This document shows positions 13,281 to 13,888 of a DNA stretch of 13,888 nt, in pieces. The translations under genes were made by a program, and so were the position numbers. Source of the stretch: Sporosarcina sp. Lineage in GTDB: Bacteria > Bacillota > Bacilli > Bacillales_A > Planococcaceae. Under the pieces are notes generated by a model. The model was not told the origin of the DNA. It did no database searches and saw only the letters and a list, made by a program, of their open reading frames with translations. The first letter of the stretch is position 1; the number at the start of each line of letters is the position of its first letter. The DNA lies in contig JARIDM010000099.1 in assembly GCA_029263945.1 (NCBI GenBank), positions 1 through 13,888 on the forward strand, written 5' to 3'.

Positions 13281-13888
13281 GTGGCAGAAATTATTGTACC
13301 AGAACTTGCAGAATCAATTACAGAGGGAACGATTTCACAATGGCTAAAACAACCAGGTGAGACGGTTGAACGCGGGGAATTCATTGTTGAACTTGAGACT
13401 GATAAAGTAAACGTTGAAATCATTTCCGATGAAGCAGGTGTAATTCAAGAGCAGCTTGCAGCAGAGGGAGATACAGTTGAAGTTGGTCAAGTAATTGCGA
13501 TTGTTGGAGAAGGTACAGGCGCAGCACCAGTGCCAACACCTAAAGTTAAGGATGCTAAAGCATCTACAGCAAAAACAACCGAAGAGCCTGTGCCTACACA
13601 AACAGAAACTTCAGTTGAAGATCGCACAATTGCAAGTCCAGCCGCACGTAAATTAGCACGTGAAAAAGGGATTGACCTTGCTGCAGTTAACCCTGTAGAT
13701 CCGATGGGCCGAGTTAAGGTACAAGATGTTGATGCACATGTCTCAACGCCACAACCCTCATCAGCAACTCCTGCTCCGCAAACGACAGCTGCTGCAGACG
13801 ATGGTCGTATTACGCGTGAAAAAATGACGCGTCGTCGTCAAACCATTGCAAAGCGTCTACTAGAAGTTAGACAATCGACAGCAATGCT
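13281..13888 (+). CDS. odhB: 2-oxoglutarate dehydrogenase E2, dihydrolipoamide succinyltransferase, N-terminal part (cut by window edge)
   Basis: E2 core of the 2-oxoglutarate dehydrogenase complex; carries the succinyl group on lipoyl-lysine and transfers it to CoA. The window holds 202 codons of the usual 420 or so. The start is GTG at 13281 (V/M-AEIIVPELAESITEGT), eight bases after GGAGG (13268-13272). The lipoyl domain covers residues 1-77 with Lys42 in ETDKVNVE as the lipoylation site. A flexible Ala/Pro/Thr linker (about 78-114) leads to the peripheral-subunit-binding domain at 117-153 (ASPAARKLAREKGIDL, then GRVKVQDV). A second Ala/Pro/Thr/Ser linker follows, and the catalytic domain opens with REKMTRRRQTIAKRLLEVRQSTAML. 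The reading frame is open to the edge. It is the second gene of the odhAB operon. Confidence 0.95.
   Translation, partial: MAEIIVPELAESITEGTISQWLKQPGETVERGEFIVELETDKVNVEIISDEAGVIQEQLAAEGDTVEVGQVIAIVGEGTGAAPVPTPKVKDAKASTAKTTEEPVPTQTETSVEDRTIASPAARKLAREKGIDLAAVNPVDPMGRVKVQDVDAHVSTPQPSSATPAPQTTAAADDGRITREKMTRRRQTIAKRLLEVRQSTAM

Noticed and set aside
1..13888. Mobile element, defence island, CRISPR array or biosynthetic cluster
   Set aside because: No transposase, integrase, phage, Cas, toxin-antitoxin or synthase gene, no spaced direct repeats and no abrupt change in base composition; the content is core metabolism and housekeeping.

Overview
The window reads as ordinary chromosomal DNA of a low-GC Gram-positive bacterium of the order Bacillales. 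The proteins most resemble Bacillus subtilis YpmR, YpmS, MsrA, MsrB, YozE, DeoD, CtpA, OdhA and OdhB, while the MurG is of the Staphylococcus aureus type. Strong purine-rich Shine-Dalgarno (SD) sequences, a TTG start and a GTG start fit this. A member of the Planococcaceae (Sporosarcina or Lysinibacillus relatives) is my best guess; this is inference from protein resemblance, not a database result. I see no IS element, phage gene, tRNA, rRNA or CRISPR array, and no gene-free stretch longer than about 190 bases.

Left part (1-3138): a tight plus-strand run of six genes, probably one operon. It holds the C-terminal part of a DegV/FakB-type fatty-acid-binding protein, a lipoprotein SGNH hydrolase (YpmR type), a membrane-anchored DUF2140 protein (YpmS type), the methionine sulfoxide reductases MsrA and MsrB, and a small UPF0346/YozE protein. 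Three members are linked to lipid or envelope and two repair oxidised methionine.

Middle (3152-7506): deoD (purine nucleoside phosphorylase) with its own sigma-A-type promoter and a perfect terminator hairpin; a membrane-anchored CtpA-type S41 protease with PDZ and peptidoglycan-binding domains, also followed by a terminator; a CobW/G3E-family metal GTPase; and a secreted CAP-domain protein with a long Pro/Glu-rich linker. A shared bidirectional terminator separates the CAP gene from a convergent MATE efflux gene (minus strand).

Right part (8927-13888): a 176-base divergent control region with a 29-base dyad lies between the MATE gene and an S. aureus-type murG. Then come odhA (2-oxoglutarate dehydrogenase E1) and the first 202 codons of odhB (E2 succinyltransferase), which form the TCA-cycle odhAB operon. 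The 104 bases between odhA and odhB fold into three successive hairpins.

Nothing here looks like a new defence, mobile or biosynthetic system. The points worth a second look are regulatory (hairpins between odhA and odhB, the dyad upstream of MATE/murG, palindromes near ypmR and in the deoD promoter) and a few under-characterised families. For several genes an in-frame upstream start codon lies inside or against the SD sequence, so the longest open frame would give a wrong start; I chose the downstream start in each case.
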